Source of the DNA: Galerina marginata
Lineage: Eukaryota > Basidiomycota > Agaricomycetes > Agaricales > Galerinaceae
NCBI GenBank assembly: GCA_023014335.1
Contig: JAECYW010000023.1
Coordinates: 744,001 to 808,000, forward strand
Length of the DNA: 64,000 nt
Direction of reading: 5' to 3'
Shown: in pieces, positions 22,301 through 32,682 of the stretch
Layout: each line of letters begins with the position of its first letter
Numbering within the stretch: the first letter of the stretch is position 1
Notes under the pieces: generated by a model
Told to the model about the DNA's origin: nothing
The model's database searches: none
Seen by the model: the letters and a program-made list of their open reading frames with translations, nothing else
Made by a program: the position numbers and the translations under genes

Positions 22301-24274
22301 TCAACGAATCAACACCGGAGTTTCCTCCATTGTTGGTCCAGAGAATGGTGAACGACCAGGAGGTTTTATTCTTGTTGTAGACGGTGCTGCTTTACTCGAG
22401 GTCAGCTCTCCTTCTCCATTCATGCGGCATCACTAATGTGTGTCTTTTGTTCCAGGCCTTTGCAGATGAGGAGAACAAAGGCATTCTGCTTCGCCTCGCT
22501 ATACTCTGTGATGGCGTTATCTGCTGTCGTGTCTCGCCTCTTCAGAAAGCCTTGATTGTCAAACTGGTCAAGGATGGTTTGGGCGCCATGACTTTAGCGA
22601 TTGGCGATGGTGCCAACGATGTCAGTATGATTCAAGCTGCAGACGTTGGAGTTGGTATCTCTGGAGAAGAAGGACTCCAAGCAGTCAATTCGTCCGACTA
22701 TGCTATTGCTCAGGTCAGTTTCACCGATAATCCCTTGACTAAAGTCTGACGTTAGACTGCAGTTCCGCTTCCTCAAGAAATTGTTGCTTGTTCATGGTCA
22801 TTGGTCATATGCTCGCAACAGTGTTATGTGGGGTTGATCCACTCTTGACGGAAACCTAATTGACAACCCCTTGTTCTCAATTAGGATTCTCAACTTTTTC
22901 TACAAGAACATCGTGCCCATTGGCGTGTTATGGTGGTTCCAGATCTTCGATGGTTGGAGTGCGAACTAGTAGGTTTTTTTATCCTGAGCTTTATCGAGAT
23001 TTGAATTGAACTTGTCGAACAGTGTTTTCGACTATACCTACATTCTATTCTGGAATTCTTTGTGGACAATTGCACCTGTTGTTGGAATAGGCATATTTGA
23101 TCGTTTCCTTGGTGGGTTTCACGGCGGTCGGCTTCGTTGATCATTGATTCTAAGTCTGATTTTGCAGACTCACACGTTCTGATGGAGGTTCCAGAGCTGT
23201 ATAGATATGGCCGCGAAGGGACTTGGTTCGGGACAAGGTCTTTCATGATTTACATCTTCGATGGCATTGTTCAGGTACTCCATGCTTTTGGGCTCATTTC
23301 CGACCTTGTTCTAACGCCGAAACTTCGAAGTCTGCCATCATCTATTTCATTCTCATGTACACATACATATCACCTACGGCACGCAAAGACGGATATGATG
23401 TCTACCTTTTCGAATTTTCAACGGTACGTAGCTTGTTCGATACTTGACAGATTGTACTGACTTGGCACTCAGACTATGGCTATAAGTGCTGCGCTCGTAG
23501 CTAACATCTTTACTGGCCTCAACGCTACTGCGTGGTCCGCGTGGATTTTCTTTGCTGTTTTTATCGGGCTTATTGTCCAATGGGTTTACACTGTGTGTCC
23601 CTTTGAACATTCATTTGATATCAATTCATGGACTTACACGAAATCCATATTTTCAGGTCATATATTCTCTTATATCCCCGGGTTACGCAGTCACAAGGCT
23701 TTTTGGTAACGACTACTTCCTCTTCAGATCTGCCTATTTCTGGCTGGGAATACCAATCGTCTTCATCCTCTCCATCGCCCCACGATTCCTCTACAAAGCT
23801 TGGAAATTCGGTTACAACCCAGGAGATCTCGAGACTTTCCAGCTTCTGCAAAGATTACATCCAAACCAAGATTTTTCTTCCTATTCGCGCCCAAGCCAAC
23901 CTGTCACTGCCCTTCCAACAACAATGCAACGGAGGATGTCAAAGGTATCGCGCCGAAACTCCCGCGCTAGCAGTGTTGTATCCTTAGAACACCGGTTTCC
24001 TCGACCTTCCATGGATGTCAGATCGGCTAGTAGGACAGATATGGCTACTGGAATGGTCTCTGTTGATCGTGGCTTTGATTTCGCCACAGAAGAACATGGG
24101 GTTGAGATGCGTCGGGTTCAGACGAATTTGTCCGAACGCCGTATGTCGAAACAAAACATCCAGTCCCCGTCATCGCCATCTAGCAAAGGAAAAGATGCAA
24201 TCGCTAATGTCCTTACACTGTCGCGGAGCTTTTTGAGGAAGAAGGGGTCGACTCCCCTTAAAACCTCAGAATAA
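19307..24274 (+). CDS. P4-ATPase phospholipid flippase
   Basis: Fifteen exons (19307-19578, 19628-20480, 20526-20707, 20758-20956, 21010-21778, 21832-22065, 22120-22400, 22456-22713, 22763-22827, 22885-22968, 23023-23111, 23168-23274, 23331-23423, 23473-23592, 23657-24274) give 1407 residues. P4-ATPases move phospholipids to the cytosolic leaflet of plasma, Golgi and endosomal membranes. Family signatures: RTIFVNQP and [20 protein letters not shown] before M1, LDGETNLK in the actuator domain, SDKTGTLTQ with phosphorylated Asp 495, a [11 protein letters not shown] nucleotide-binding stretch, and GDGANDVSM at 980-988. The hydrophobic C-terminal half provides the remaining transmembrane helices, then a Ser/Arg-rich cytosolic tail of about 150 residues. 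The N-terminal motifs fit the Dnf1/Dnf2/ATP10 side of the family better than Drs2. It probably needs a Cdc50-type subunit, not seen here. Confidence 0.93.
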
Positions 24275-24402
24275 GATCTACCATCGTCTGTTTCTGTAAA
24301 TCCCCTGTACAACATGTTCTTTTGTATCGAGTAGATCTAAATTATATGCTTAATGTCCGACTCTTTGTACTAGACGCCGTATCGTTGCCGTAGGAAAGAA
24401 AG

Positions 24403-24426
24403 AAAAAAAAAAAAAAAAAAAAAAAA
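24403..24426. repeat. 24-nt poly(A) tract
   Basis: Uninterrupted run of 24 A on the plus strand, preceded by AAAGAAAG. It lies between the convergent ends of the P4-ATPase gene and the gene ending at 24447, so on the minus strand it is a T run 20 nt after that stop codon. Confidence 0.95.
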
Positions 24427-24446
24427 CAGAAAGAGATGCCCTGTCT

Positions 24447-25233
24447 TCAAGACGCTTTAGGTTGAGGTTGCTGATCCAATTGCATTTTCAGAAACTCCAC
24501 GGCCTTTAAGGACACCAACTCGAGATTTGTCAACTGGGTGATGTTCTCAGCATCACTGCTTTGAAAATCAGAGTAGAATAACACTGACATTCGAGACAGA
24601 AGACTGAAGTCCAAACAACCTGTCCAATGAAAAAAGCGACGTTTTAGACAGGGAAAAGATGCAATTGTTGAGGAACCATTACAATGATTACAACAAATGG
24701 ATTACAAAAGCCATGATACCGCTGATAGTAAAGGCGAACAATCAGTGCTTGTGCAGGAGATGTAAAGCTGTCGCCACACCTACAAGAATACAGTCGCCGA
24801 TGTCAGCCCTTGACAGCGGGTTCCAGGAAGGGGTCGCCAATTTCTAAGCGCTATGAACTACAGGATATTCTTGAAAGTCAAACACCATACCTTTTCTGAG
24901 ATACTCGACAAGGGCGTTATCGATCAGTTCGTCTTTCTCCTTCTTTCCCCCAACAGATTCTTTTAATCCCTCCCATGTAGTAGAGGTATTCTGACGACCT
25001 GATTCTCCTCTCCTCCTTGTTTTTGCATCTCTAGCAGATGAGGCCGCACCAAAGGAAGAGCCTGCGGGTAGTCGGCGTTTAGAAGAGTTTCCACTGAATG
25101 TGGCGCTTATGTGACTTGTAAGATTAGCTAAATAGGAGCTGGTATTCTGCTGAAAGTTAACTTCTTCTGGCGGTGGTGAGCCAGAGGACGGTGTCGATGG
25201 CGAAGGAGAACCTGGGTCAGGAGGAGAGTTCAT
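24447..25233 (-). CDS. Conserved-looking protein of unknown function
   Basis: Proposed exons 25233-24891, 24843-24815, 24779-24706 and 24603-24447 join in frame to 200 residues. Exon 1 is one open frame from the ATG; later joins rest on splice signals and frame. The second intron would be only 35 nt with a weak GTCAAG donor, so that join is the least certain. Residues 1-90 are Pro/Ser-rich and basic. The rest reads as a compact helical domain: DELIDNALVEYLRKEIGDPF, EPAVWRQLYISC, SPLLSAVSWLFLLSRMS, YSDFQSSDAE and LTNLELVSLKAVEFLKM. The alternating hydrophobic pattern suggests a real fold, but I recognise no named family. Tail-to-tail with the flippase gene, divergent from the gene at 26158. 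Confidence 0.6.
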
Positions 25234-26157
25234 GGTGGTTTATTATCAAGTGTTAAATCTTGATCGACTCGTTCCAGTTCGCGAAAGGCGAGCGAGTCAC
25301 GCCCCGTGAAAAACCAGTCACAAAGATTTAGGTGGCGCGCTGAGCATCAATTATTCAACAACACCACCATCTACAAAGGTCTACAGCGAGTCAAATTGAA
25401 TTTCCATGAGGCATCGTCCTTCCGTTTTGTGTGCAACCGTGCAACAATGCAATTCTCATCCCACATGCCAACTTACAAGAACATCAGATCCGTGGACTGC
25501 GTGCTACATCAATTTCTTGTTTTTTTACCTTCGATGAACGCCAAACCCGGAGAATGACGAACACGAGCATGCCCCCGACCTTATACTCTTGTTCGAGGGC
25601 CTAACCTTAGAGAGCATAGCCTTAGGCAAAATCGGTCTGGGTTGTCTGCTCTTTCCCCCCAAAACATGGCAAAAGGTTCGCACACAAGTTGTTTAACGTT
25701 AATCTGCTGGCTGTCATACACGTTTATAAGGCACTGTGTCACTGTTATCGATCCGCTCCATTTGCGGGATGCTACATAGACATTGTGGATCTCTTGTGGA
25801 TTTGTGGGCTCGGGCTGATGAGGCATGTCAAGCGAACATAATACAGGGAAGAAAGAACCGAATTCTATAAACCCGGCCACTATGTCTGTCTCAAATGATC
25901 CGGCTACTCGGTGGACTTGTGTGCGCTGCCTTTCCAGGGCCCAGCCAACTCGTTAAGAGGTATCCATGCTCCTTATATATATAACCTGTGGCGACTCCGG
26001 TATAAGAATTCGCAAAAATTAAAAAATCTTGTTGTGTTATGTCACAAATCCTTTGTCTCGCCCACCTCTATATAAAGGCTTGACCTGTGAACTGGAGCCA
26101 CTCAACTACTCTTTGCCTCCACCACAGCCTCCCCATCTACTAGTACCCCCCGCAGCC
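25234..26157. other. Divergent intergenic region
   Basis: 924 bp between the minus gene starting at 25233 and the DUF7918 gene at 26158. Short open frames on both strands show no family motif. It contains a TATATATATA stretch near 25975 and a TATA box at 26071. Confidence 0.5.
26071..26076 (+). promoter_or_regulatory. TATA box of DUF7918 gene
   Basis: TATAAA in the context CTCTATATAAAGGC, 82 nt upstream of the ATG at 26158, followed by a pyrimidine-rich leader. Position and context fit a fungal TATA promoter. Confidence 0.55.
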
Positions 26158-27364
26158 ATGGAATATGCTAACCCTTACCACACCATCCCTGACTCAAAGT
26201 CGTTGAGGGTGGAACAAATTACTTGCTGGGTCGCCGGTCGTTGTGGCCCGAAGTACATTGGTGAACCTAAATGCTCTTCAGAGGGAAACTCTTTCAGTGG
26301 CTGGATTGAATCTTCCCCCGGAGAGGTCAGTTTTAATTGTGCTAGCAATATTTAAATCATCACCGTTTTAAATACCCTTTCGCAGGAGTTTACAGTCAGT
26401 TGGCACAATAACCGTCGTGTGGAACCTATGGAAGGCGTGTTATACATAGACGGGATACTTTGCGACCCTGGACATCTTATTCTCGATGAAGCCAATTACC
26501 CAGAATTCAAACATTCCAAAGTTGACCTCTGTTTTGTGCAGACATCTTCATTTACACGGAGGAACTTCGTTTTTGCCGAGGTTGGCGTTGCCCGTGAGTC
26601 TTTCCTTGATAGTTATTTCTTACTGCTAATATCTGTCTGTAGGTGACAAGGGTGTGTCTCGTACCAATAGCCTTTCACCTGAGGTGGGCACCATTAAGCT
26701 AGAAATCCGTCGAATTACCATCAAAGAGGCGGTTTCCGCACAAACCGACTCTGTATACCGAGACGGGGCTCTTTCTGATATTATCGTTCCAGAAGGCTCT
26801 AAGGAGAGTGCTCCTCATCATGTCCAGTGAGTCTTATTAATTATCCATTATTTCTCAAATGTTCGTTCATCTTCGTTGGCAGGTTTAGCGAGGCATATCC
26901 TTCCGCTCCGAAAACCGACATCGTTCATGTTGAAGGAAGTCGCATTGACGAAGAACCCCTGTATACATTCACTTTCTACTACAGGCCAATAGGTACGCTT
27001 TACCCTCCTCATTGTGTTTGCCTCTAAGCACAAATGGACACTAGACGTCCTACTTGCAAAAAACTTGATTCCACCTGAATTTCAAGAACCGCCTACTGCT
27101 GTTCTTCCTCGGCGCAGGCCCATCATAACCTTAGATCCTCAGGATACACACCGTCGAAAGGCGAGTAGACTGATGTCACTTTGAAGTTAACTTGCCTGAT
27201 GCGATCGCATGATATAGGCGCAGGTTGAATATGTAGATGATGCGGAGTACTCGAGCTCTTCCTCTGATTCTCCTTCTCTAGCGGCCACGACCCCGAGCAA
27301 GAGGCGCAAGTTACGACAAAGGACACGGGCCTCTGGGGATTCTTACCACTCTGACTCTTCATGA
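26158..27364 (+). CDS. DUF7918-type basidiomycete protein
   Basis: Six exons (26158-26325, 26386-26593, 26643-26826, 26883-26992, 27045-27160, 27218-27364) give 310 residues. The N-terminal part reads FSGWIESSPGEEFTVSWHNNR, VEPMEGVLYIDGILCDPGH, RRNFVFAEVGVARD and GTIKLEIRRITI, the beta-rich pattern of DUF7918, a domain expanded in Agaricomycetes with no assigned function. A second block, IDEEPLYTFTFYYRPIDVLLAKNLIP, is also typical. The C-terminus is Ser-rich with a basic KRRKLRQR cluster that could be a nuclear localisation signal. The last intron appears to use a GC donor (AAG/GCGAGT): a GT donor would not keep the frame, while the GC donor does exactly. Confidence 0.82.
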
Positions 27365-27748
27365 AGGAACAATGCTACAAACTATCTTCTGAAATACGCC
27401 ATTTTCCACGGGTCTCTTCATACAACAGAGTATTCTGGCCCGCAGGGTAATGACCTTTGATGTTTTAACAGCTACGGCTGCCCTACCTAAAGGCTTTCCA
27501 ATATATAACTTCTTGGCTTATAACACTGTGACACGGAATTCTCCCCACTGAGTCTTTACTGTGAGTTGGAAAGGTCTCCCTATTGAGAGTGCAGACTCTT
27601 TGTTGGTGTGAGCGCTTATCCAAATCTAAACCTGTCGAGTCGTCGTAACAAAACCTAGGTGGTCCAGTGTTCGTCATTCTAAATCACAGTTAAATGCTTA
27701 GAAATATTGATGATTGAGGTGAATATATTGTTGGAGTAGCATAACAAA
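27365..27748. other. Convergent intergenic region
   Basis: Between the 3' ends of the DUF7918 gene and the MRP51-like gene. No gene is seen. Confidence 0.5.
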
Positions 27749-29638
27749 TCAGTTAGCCTTACTACCCTCATTACCCTCCGAATCGGCATCCGACTTCGCC
27801 TCAGATCTCGCAGCTCCAACGCTATTCAGCGGTCGTCGTTCCGCATCAACCATCTTGCTCAAAGAACCAAGCACTACCGAGTTGTCCGGGTTCTCGTTTA
27901 ATGACCAGTTCGTCGCAGCCCCAGGCAGCCTCCCTTTCAAGGCCAGCGTCCCACTTCCCAACCTCCCAGATGGAGGAGGCACCTTTCTGAAATAGTTCAT
28001 GCTGACCGCTGGTGACTTGGCGGGCTTCGTTGGCACCTTCGAACTGGGCGGCATGAGACCGCTGTACTCCCGGCTGCCGGGGGTGAATGGGTTGTCGCGG
28101 AAGTTCTGGTCAACGCCGTTGTCCACCACAACAGACGAGCGCAGCTTGGCCAGAGACAGAGGGCGGTTCGACGTTGCAGACCCCACGGCGCGTGGCGTCT
28201 CCTCCAGTTTGAGGCTCACCATGCGCATCTTCCGTTCGCTGTCGTCAGTGTTGAACGTGACTGTGCCAGTCTCCGGGTCAACGTCGCGTCGGGCCTGCAA
28301 GCCTGTCTCCGTGAAAGGCTCGTACAGCGGCTTGGCAGATCCTCCGGCGTCTTTCTTTGATAGGTAGGAGGTGAAGCCAGCGAAGGCGGCGATATACTGC
28401 CCGTCTGCAGCATCTGCAACTTGGTATGAACCAGAGGAGGGCCGGGTGTCCTGCAGGACGAAGCCGGGCTGGGGCTTGACGTGGTAGAACGTGTCCAGCT
28501 CTGATGGCTCGGCATACACGAGCCCGCCGAACTTATGGGGCTGCTTGCGGATGGGCTGGGGGGTGTTCGCGAGCGCTGCGACGGCGCTTGCACGAGCAGC
28601 AGCATTTTCCGGGTCCTCTGCCTCTGCCTCTGCCACCTCCGACTCGCCGTCATACAGATGTTCCTCGGTCCACCGACCCAGAAAGGCCATATGCAAATTC
28701 TTCTTCTTGGCCTCCATGCCGAGGGTCAGCACGAGCTCCTGGTCGGTGAGTTCATTCGGCCGTCCAGAGCTCATAATTCTCCGGTTGGCATCCCTGTCGC
28801 GCTGCAGCTGCTCGCGAATGTATTTGAGGAAATGGGGCCGGAGTGTGCGCAGTTTCTCGAGGTACTTGGCGAACTCGGCGGGGGTCATGGCGTTGATGTT
28901 GGGCTGGAGACGCGTTTCGTCTGCGCGCTGTAGACGAGGCTTTTGTGGAGGCGCTTTGGCGCCGTAGGCACCCTTCCCACGTTTACCGAGGTCATCGAGG
29001 TCCACTCTTGGGCGGAGGGGTAATATTGGTGTTAGTGTTGGTGTTGGGGTGCTGGTGCTGGCGGAAGAGGTTTCGGCGGCGGAAGCTGAAATAAACGAGG
29101 GGATAGGAGTGGATTCTGGTATTGGTTCTGAAGTAGTACCAACAGCAGCAAGTTCGGTGGCAGAAGGAGTCCAGTGCGGCGGCATATCCAGAGGAGGCAC
29201 AAGCCCAACATCTGCAAACCGCTCGTCGGGGAACCGCTCAAATTCAGAACTTTCCCCAGGACAAAAATCCGAGTCAAGTCCGCTCGCTTTGTTCATCGCC
29301 GCCTGCCCTAGGCCGCGAAACCATGAGGAGTTGGGGATAAGCGTAGGTGTCATGCCTAGCTCCTCGACCCTTCGGATAAACTTGACCTGCGAATCAGCTC
29401 GGTCCCACTCGATGAACTGAGCATGCTCCTCAAAGCGGCGGAGTACGATGTGGCCTTTGCGGTGACGGTTCGCAATGGGCCGTTTTAGACCCCAGTTTCC
29501 GCGGTGGATATATGAAGGAGGCGCGGTGTACGCTTGGCGGATGGCGGGGTCGTAGGAGGCGAAACGGGAGCGTCGTAGGAGCTCACCAAAGGGTGAGGGC
29601 GGAGGAAGGACTTTTGGGACGGCTGCTACAGCCGACAT
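27749..29638 (-). CDS. MRP51: Mitochondrial small-subunit ribosomal protein, MRP51 type
   Basis: Single exon of 629 residues starting at the ATG at 29638. The N-terminus carries the signature of the fungal Mrp51 family: SPFGELLRRSRFASYDPAIRQAY, PSYIHRGNWGLKRPI, then HAQFIEWDRADSQVKFIRRVEELG. Mrp51 is part of the mitochondrial small ribosomal subunit and in yeast supports translation of mitochondrial mRNAs. The rest contains a helical segment (TPAEFAKYLEKLRTLRPHFLKYI) and conserved-looking stretches HKFGGLVYAEPSELDTFYHVK and YIAAFAGFTSYLSKK. It is longer than yeast Mrp51, mostly through Ser/Pro/Ala-rich spacers. GC content is high and antisense frames over it are shadows. Confidence 0.85.
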   Translation of the reverse strand: MSAVAAVPKVLPPPSPFGELLRRSRFASYDPAIRQAYTAPPSYIHRGNWGLKRPIANRHRKGHIVLRRFEEHAQFIEWDRADSQVKFIRRVEELGMTPTLIPNSSWFRGLGQAAMNKASGLDSDFCPGESSEFERFPDERFADVGLVPPLDMPPHWTPSATELAAVGTTSEPIPESTPIPSFISASAAETSSASTSTPTPTLTPILPLRPRVDLDDLGKRGKGAYGAKAPPQKPRLQRADETRLQPNINAMTPAEFAKYLEKLRTLRPHFLKYIREQLQRDRDANRRIMSSGRPNELTDQELVLTLGMEAKKKNLHMAFLGRWTEEHLYDGESEVAEAEAEDPENAAARASAVAALANTPQPIRKQPHKFGGLVYAEPSELDTFYHVKPQPGFVLQDTRPSSGSYQVADAADGQYIAAFAGFTSYLSKKDAGGSAKPLYEPFTETGLQARRDVDPETGTVTFNTDDSERKMRMVSLKLEETPRAVGSATSNRPLSLAKLRSSVVVDNGVDQNFRDNPFTPGSREYSGLMPPSSKVPTKPAKSPAVSMNYFRKVPPPSGRLGSGTLALKGRLPGAATNWSLNENPDNSVVLGSLSKMVDAERRPLNSVGAARSEAKSDADSEGNEGSKAN

Positions 29639-30791
29639 GGTGGGTTATTGTGGCCGCCGTTGTGCGCGACGACGACGACGGACTCTTGCTCGTCGCGAAT
29701 TGTTGACTTGTTCCTCCAATCCCAAACTTTTTGCAGCACGAAGCGGGCTTTGAATTTCAGCGGCAAGAGCCGGCTGTATAAATCTCTGGAAAATTTCGTC
29801 TTTCTTTCTTATAACCCACGCCGTCCAAATTACTATCCCTCCTCCGCTTTTTCTTGAAGGCATGCGACGTACGTCGTAGAAGGAGGGCTGGTCCAGACAA
29901 ACGTCGGAGAGGAACTCGTGTACGCGAGGGCAGTCTCAAAAACAATCTTTGCTGATTGCTTCTCCCTCTGGTTGAGGGGCGAGGACGCAGGATCACCTGG
30001 AGCTTTGCTACACCCATCTGCCTTTCGTTCTAGTGTCTTATTATTGCTTCCCTTCCTGTTCTAGGTATCTGTTCAATACACTCATTTTCTGTCCAGTTCT
30101 TCATCATAGGCTTGTCTGTCGTTGTGATATACCCGATCGATCAAGACCTATAACCTGTGTGGTCGCCTACACCATTTGCCAGACTTAGTGAGTCCTTCCT
30201 AATCGTCTCCCCTCCGAGCGGACGCACAACACGCAGTCGAGGATGAAAAAACTAGTAAAGGAACGCACCCCGTCCGCGTTGTGGCCTGCAGCTTCTGGCT
30301 TGCAGGTTCCCGGCCCTTCTTCTGGCCCTAGCCAGTGTTGAGGCTCATGACGTGGATCCTACCGCTGCCTTCTTCACAGATGGCGCGCGGGCTTCTGGCC
30401 TCTATTTCTGGCCGTAGCCGTTGTAGAACCAAAGTGGTGGGTGCGGATGGAGAAGTAAAGGCGAGGCTGAGACTTTGCGTGCTGTGTGTCCTTCCCACTT
30501 CTTTGTTTCGTTGGATATTTGGATGATGTTCTGATCCTTCTTTCGCAGACAGTCAAGCTTCAATATACCCTAAGCCTAAGATGTGTCGGAATACAAATGA
30601 GTTATTCGCCTTGACGCGGTCGGTATACAAGTTCGTTGTTTCAACTTAGGCAGACATTGTTTCGCTGTTCAGGGTTCGGCATGCTACGTACGATACAATA
30701 CTTATCAGTCTTGTGTTTAGATTGGCTTTCTTGTGTTGTATATGCCACGTATGTACGAAGAAGCAGCATCCCATTGTTGACGAACTCTCTA
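29639..30791. other. Intergenic region upstream of MRP51-like gene
   Basis: 1.15 kb containing the upstream region of the minus-strand gene. GCTTCTGGCTTGCAGGTTCC and a related GGGCTTCTGGCCTCTATTTC near 30290-30410 are weakly similar short stretches. No gene is seen. Confidence 0.45.
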
Positions 30792-30808
30792 CTAAATCGG
30801 ACGGGAAT

Positions 30809-30846
30809 TTAGTGCGCTTAGTCGACTCGGGCGGCAGGTTCGAATG
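30809..30846 (+). promoter_or_regulatory. Possible Pol III A/B-box-like motif at start of repeat A
   Basis: TTAGTGCGCTTAGTCGACT followed about 20 nt later by GGTTCGAAT, close to the tRNA-type B box, within the first 60 bp of the repeat. The same layout is at 32700-32736 in copy B, with AGTTCGAAT. The B-box part also forms a small GTTC-GAAT-GAAC hairpin. Suggestive of a tRNA-derived head, not proven. Confidence 0.3.
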
Positions 30847-32062
30847 AACTGAACCACCACCGTGACGAGTCTCAAGCCCGGGGCCCACGTCAAGGGAGCA
30901 CATGGAGAGCCGTAAGGCTCCCCTCCCCCGGGAAATAATTACTGTCAGCTGAACCTCAGTCACCAGAATCTCTGGACGCAGATCTCAAACGACCCATAGG
31001 CAGCCGGAGAAGGACAAGTGACCAGGCTACCCGAACCTCCCAGACGCAGATCTCGACCACTAGGCAGCCCAGAAAGCTGGTGACGTTGGACAAGCCAACC
31101 TTTAAACCGCAAAGACTAAGTCATCGAGACTTCCCAGACGCAGATCACAAATATCAGGATCCTTAGGCAGCCCAAGAAGAATCAACAACGTCGCCAAAGC
31201 GGAATAGGTCATCAGAACTCCCAGACGCAGGTCGCGAGGACCCTTAGGCAGCCTGGAAAGAACTGGTGTTGACAAAGTCGAAGTCTCAAGCGACCCATAG
31301 GCAGTTCGAGAAGAGATGGCGACCCAGCCCACAGGACCAGGCTGCTCAACGCATCCCTAACGCAGGTCCCGACCGTAGACGGCTCGGATAGTAATGACGA
31401 CGTCAACGATGCCAACCTTTAGTCCAAAGACTAGATAACCACAACCATGAAGCACAGCAAAATGAATAATCTAACCAACGTTGAGCCAGCGATAGGAAAA
31501 AAAAGGAAAGAACTGGAGCGCACTGAATCTTTTTGGGTCCCCAGCGAAAAACCAGGAGCGGCAGATGGCAGGTCGACATGCACGATTTAGTGAGGCTGAC
31601 AGTCGACGGTGAAGACGGAACTGCTCTGCCACTCTAAACGATGCCAGTCAGAATTTCCACGCCGAAACGAGGTTGGTAGGGGAACTGACCAAGGCGGGGT
31701 ATGGTATGAAGTTGGGGCCAAGGATACGTATAATACCTTGGCGAGGTCCAGCGCGTAACCCTTGCTAGGCGATACAATTTGGGGGGGGGGGTATCGGCAC
31801 TGAGCAGATGAGAGAACACTCAGTTATATCTGAAACCCGCCAACAGCGTTAGGCGAAATGAGGGCTAACGACTCGGGAAGTACGACTAACCATCCAAAGC
31901 AGTGGGGGTTAAGGCGAGACGATCGCTCAGCGATGTAATGTCATCACGCTGGTGGTATTGAGGATGGTCGACGAGGAGAAAAGGCGTAGACGAGGGCAAA
32001 TTCAAAGACGAAGGTAGAAGATGCGAGTCAAGATGGGAAGAAACGAATGAAGGGGAGTCGAA

Positions 32063-32074
32063 GCCTTTATATAT
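32063..32074 (-). promoter_or_regulatory. Minus-strand TATA-like motif in repeat A
   Basis: Minus strand reads ATATATAAAGGC and is followed by a pyrimidine-rich leader. The identical motif and context lie at 34071-34082 in copy B, so it is a shared feature of the element and may drive transcription in the minus direction, as in LTR-type promoters. Confidence 0.35.
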
Positions 32075-32682
32075 TTCCAGGATGTGGCTGACCGTGCTAT
32101 ATTTAGCTTTGGGGGCGGGATCTGACGCAGCTTGGGCTCAAATGATATTTCGATCGAGTCCAAGCGACAAGCGATAAAGTGGTAAGTTGCAAAGCATGGT
32201 CGGACTCCGCGGCGTTTTTCAAACATAAGCAGAAGGTTGTTTTGAGGACGCGTCGTGGTCACATGGCAAATTTTGACAAGACACGTGCACGAATCCCAAT
32301 AGGCGCCCGCCTCGTTCAATTAATTGCAAGCGAGAGTATAACAGCTGAAAGCGCGGTTGATTTGAGCTATTTAAATTAACTTATTTAAATGCATATAATT
32401 TTGTTTTATAAGAAAATATATTGACCAGACCACCACCTCGTAGAGAATAAACATGGTGATGATGCAGAAGTCAAATGTCTACTCCATACGAATTAGCCTT
32501 GAAAAGAAATTTGAGCGTCTCTCTGCTTGATAGCCGCGCAACTTTGAACGGTTAGAACTAAGTTATAAGAATCAGGATGTCACACAAGCACCAGAAATAG
32601 CAATACAGCACGGTCAAGGGCACTCGAAACTAATATGCAGAAAACGTAAATAAAATGACAAATAAGCGGTGCTCGCCTGCAC

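Larger units (their letters stand above)
30792..32563. repeat. Dispersed non-coding repeat, copy A
   Basis: About 1.77 kb that recurs in the same orientation at 32683-34752. Both begin CTAAATCGGACGGGAATTTA and end near GAACGGT(T/A)AGAACTAAGT. Copy A lacks about 100 bp near 31700 and about 150 bp near 32380 that are present in copy B, and holds a run of 11 G at 31781-31791. No long open frame is shared between copies. Inside, a motif pair AGACGCAG(A/G)TC ... TAGGCAGCC repeats about every 75-90 bp. No clear target-site duplication or terminal inverted repeat was found. It is probably a degenerate non-autonomous transposable element. Confidence 0.85.

Noticed and set aside
28491..29420. Plus-strand frames of 123-158 codons
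   Set aside because: Antisense to the single-exon MRP51-like gene with its recognisable N-terminus.
30809..30900. Genuine tRNA gene
   Set aside because: A B-box-like sequence is present but no acceptor, D or anticodon stems could be drawn.
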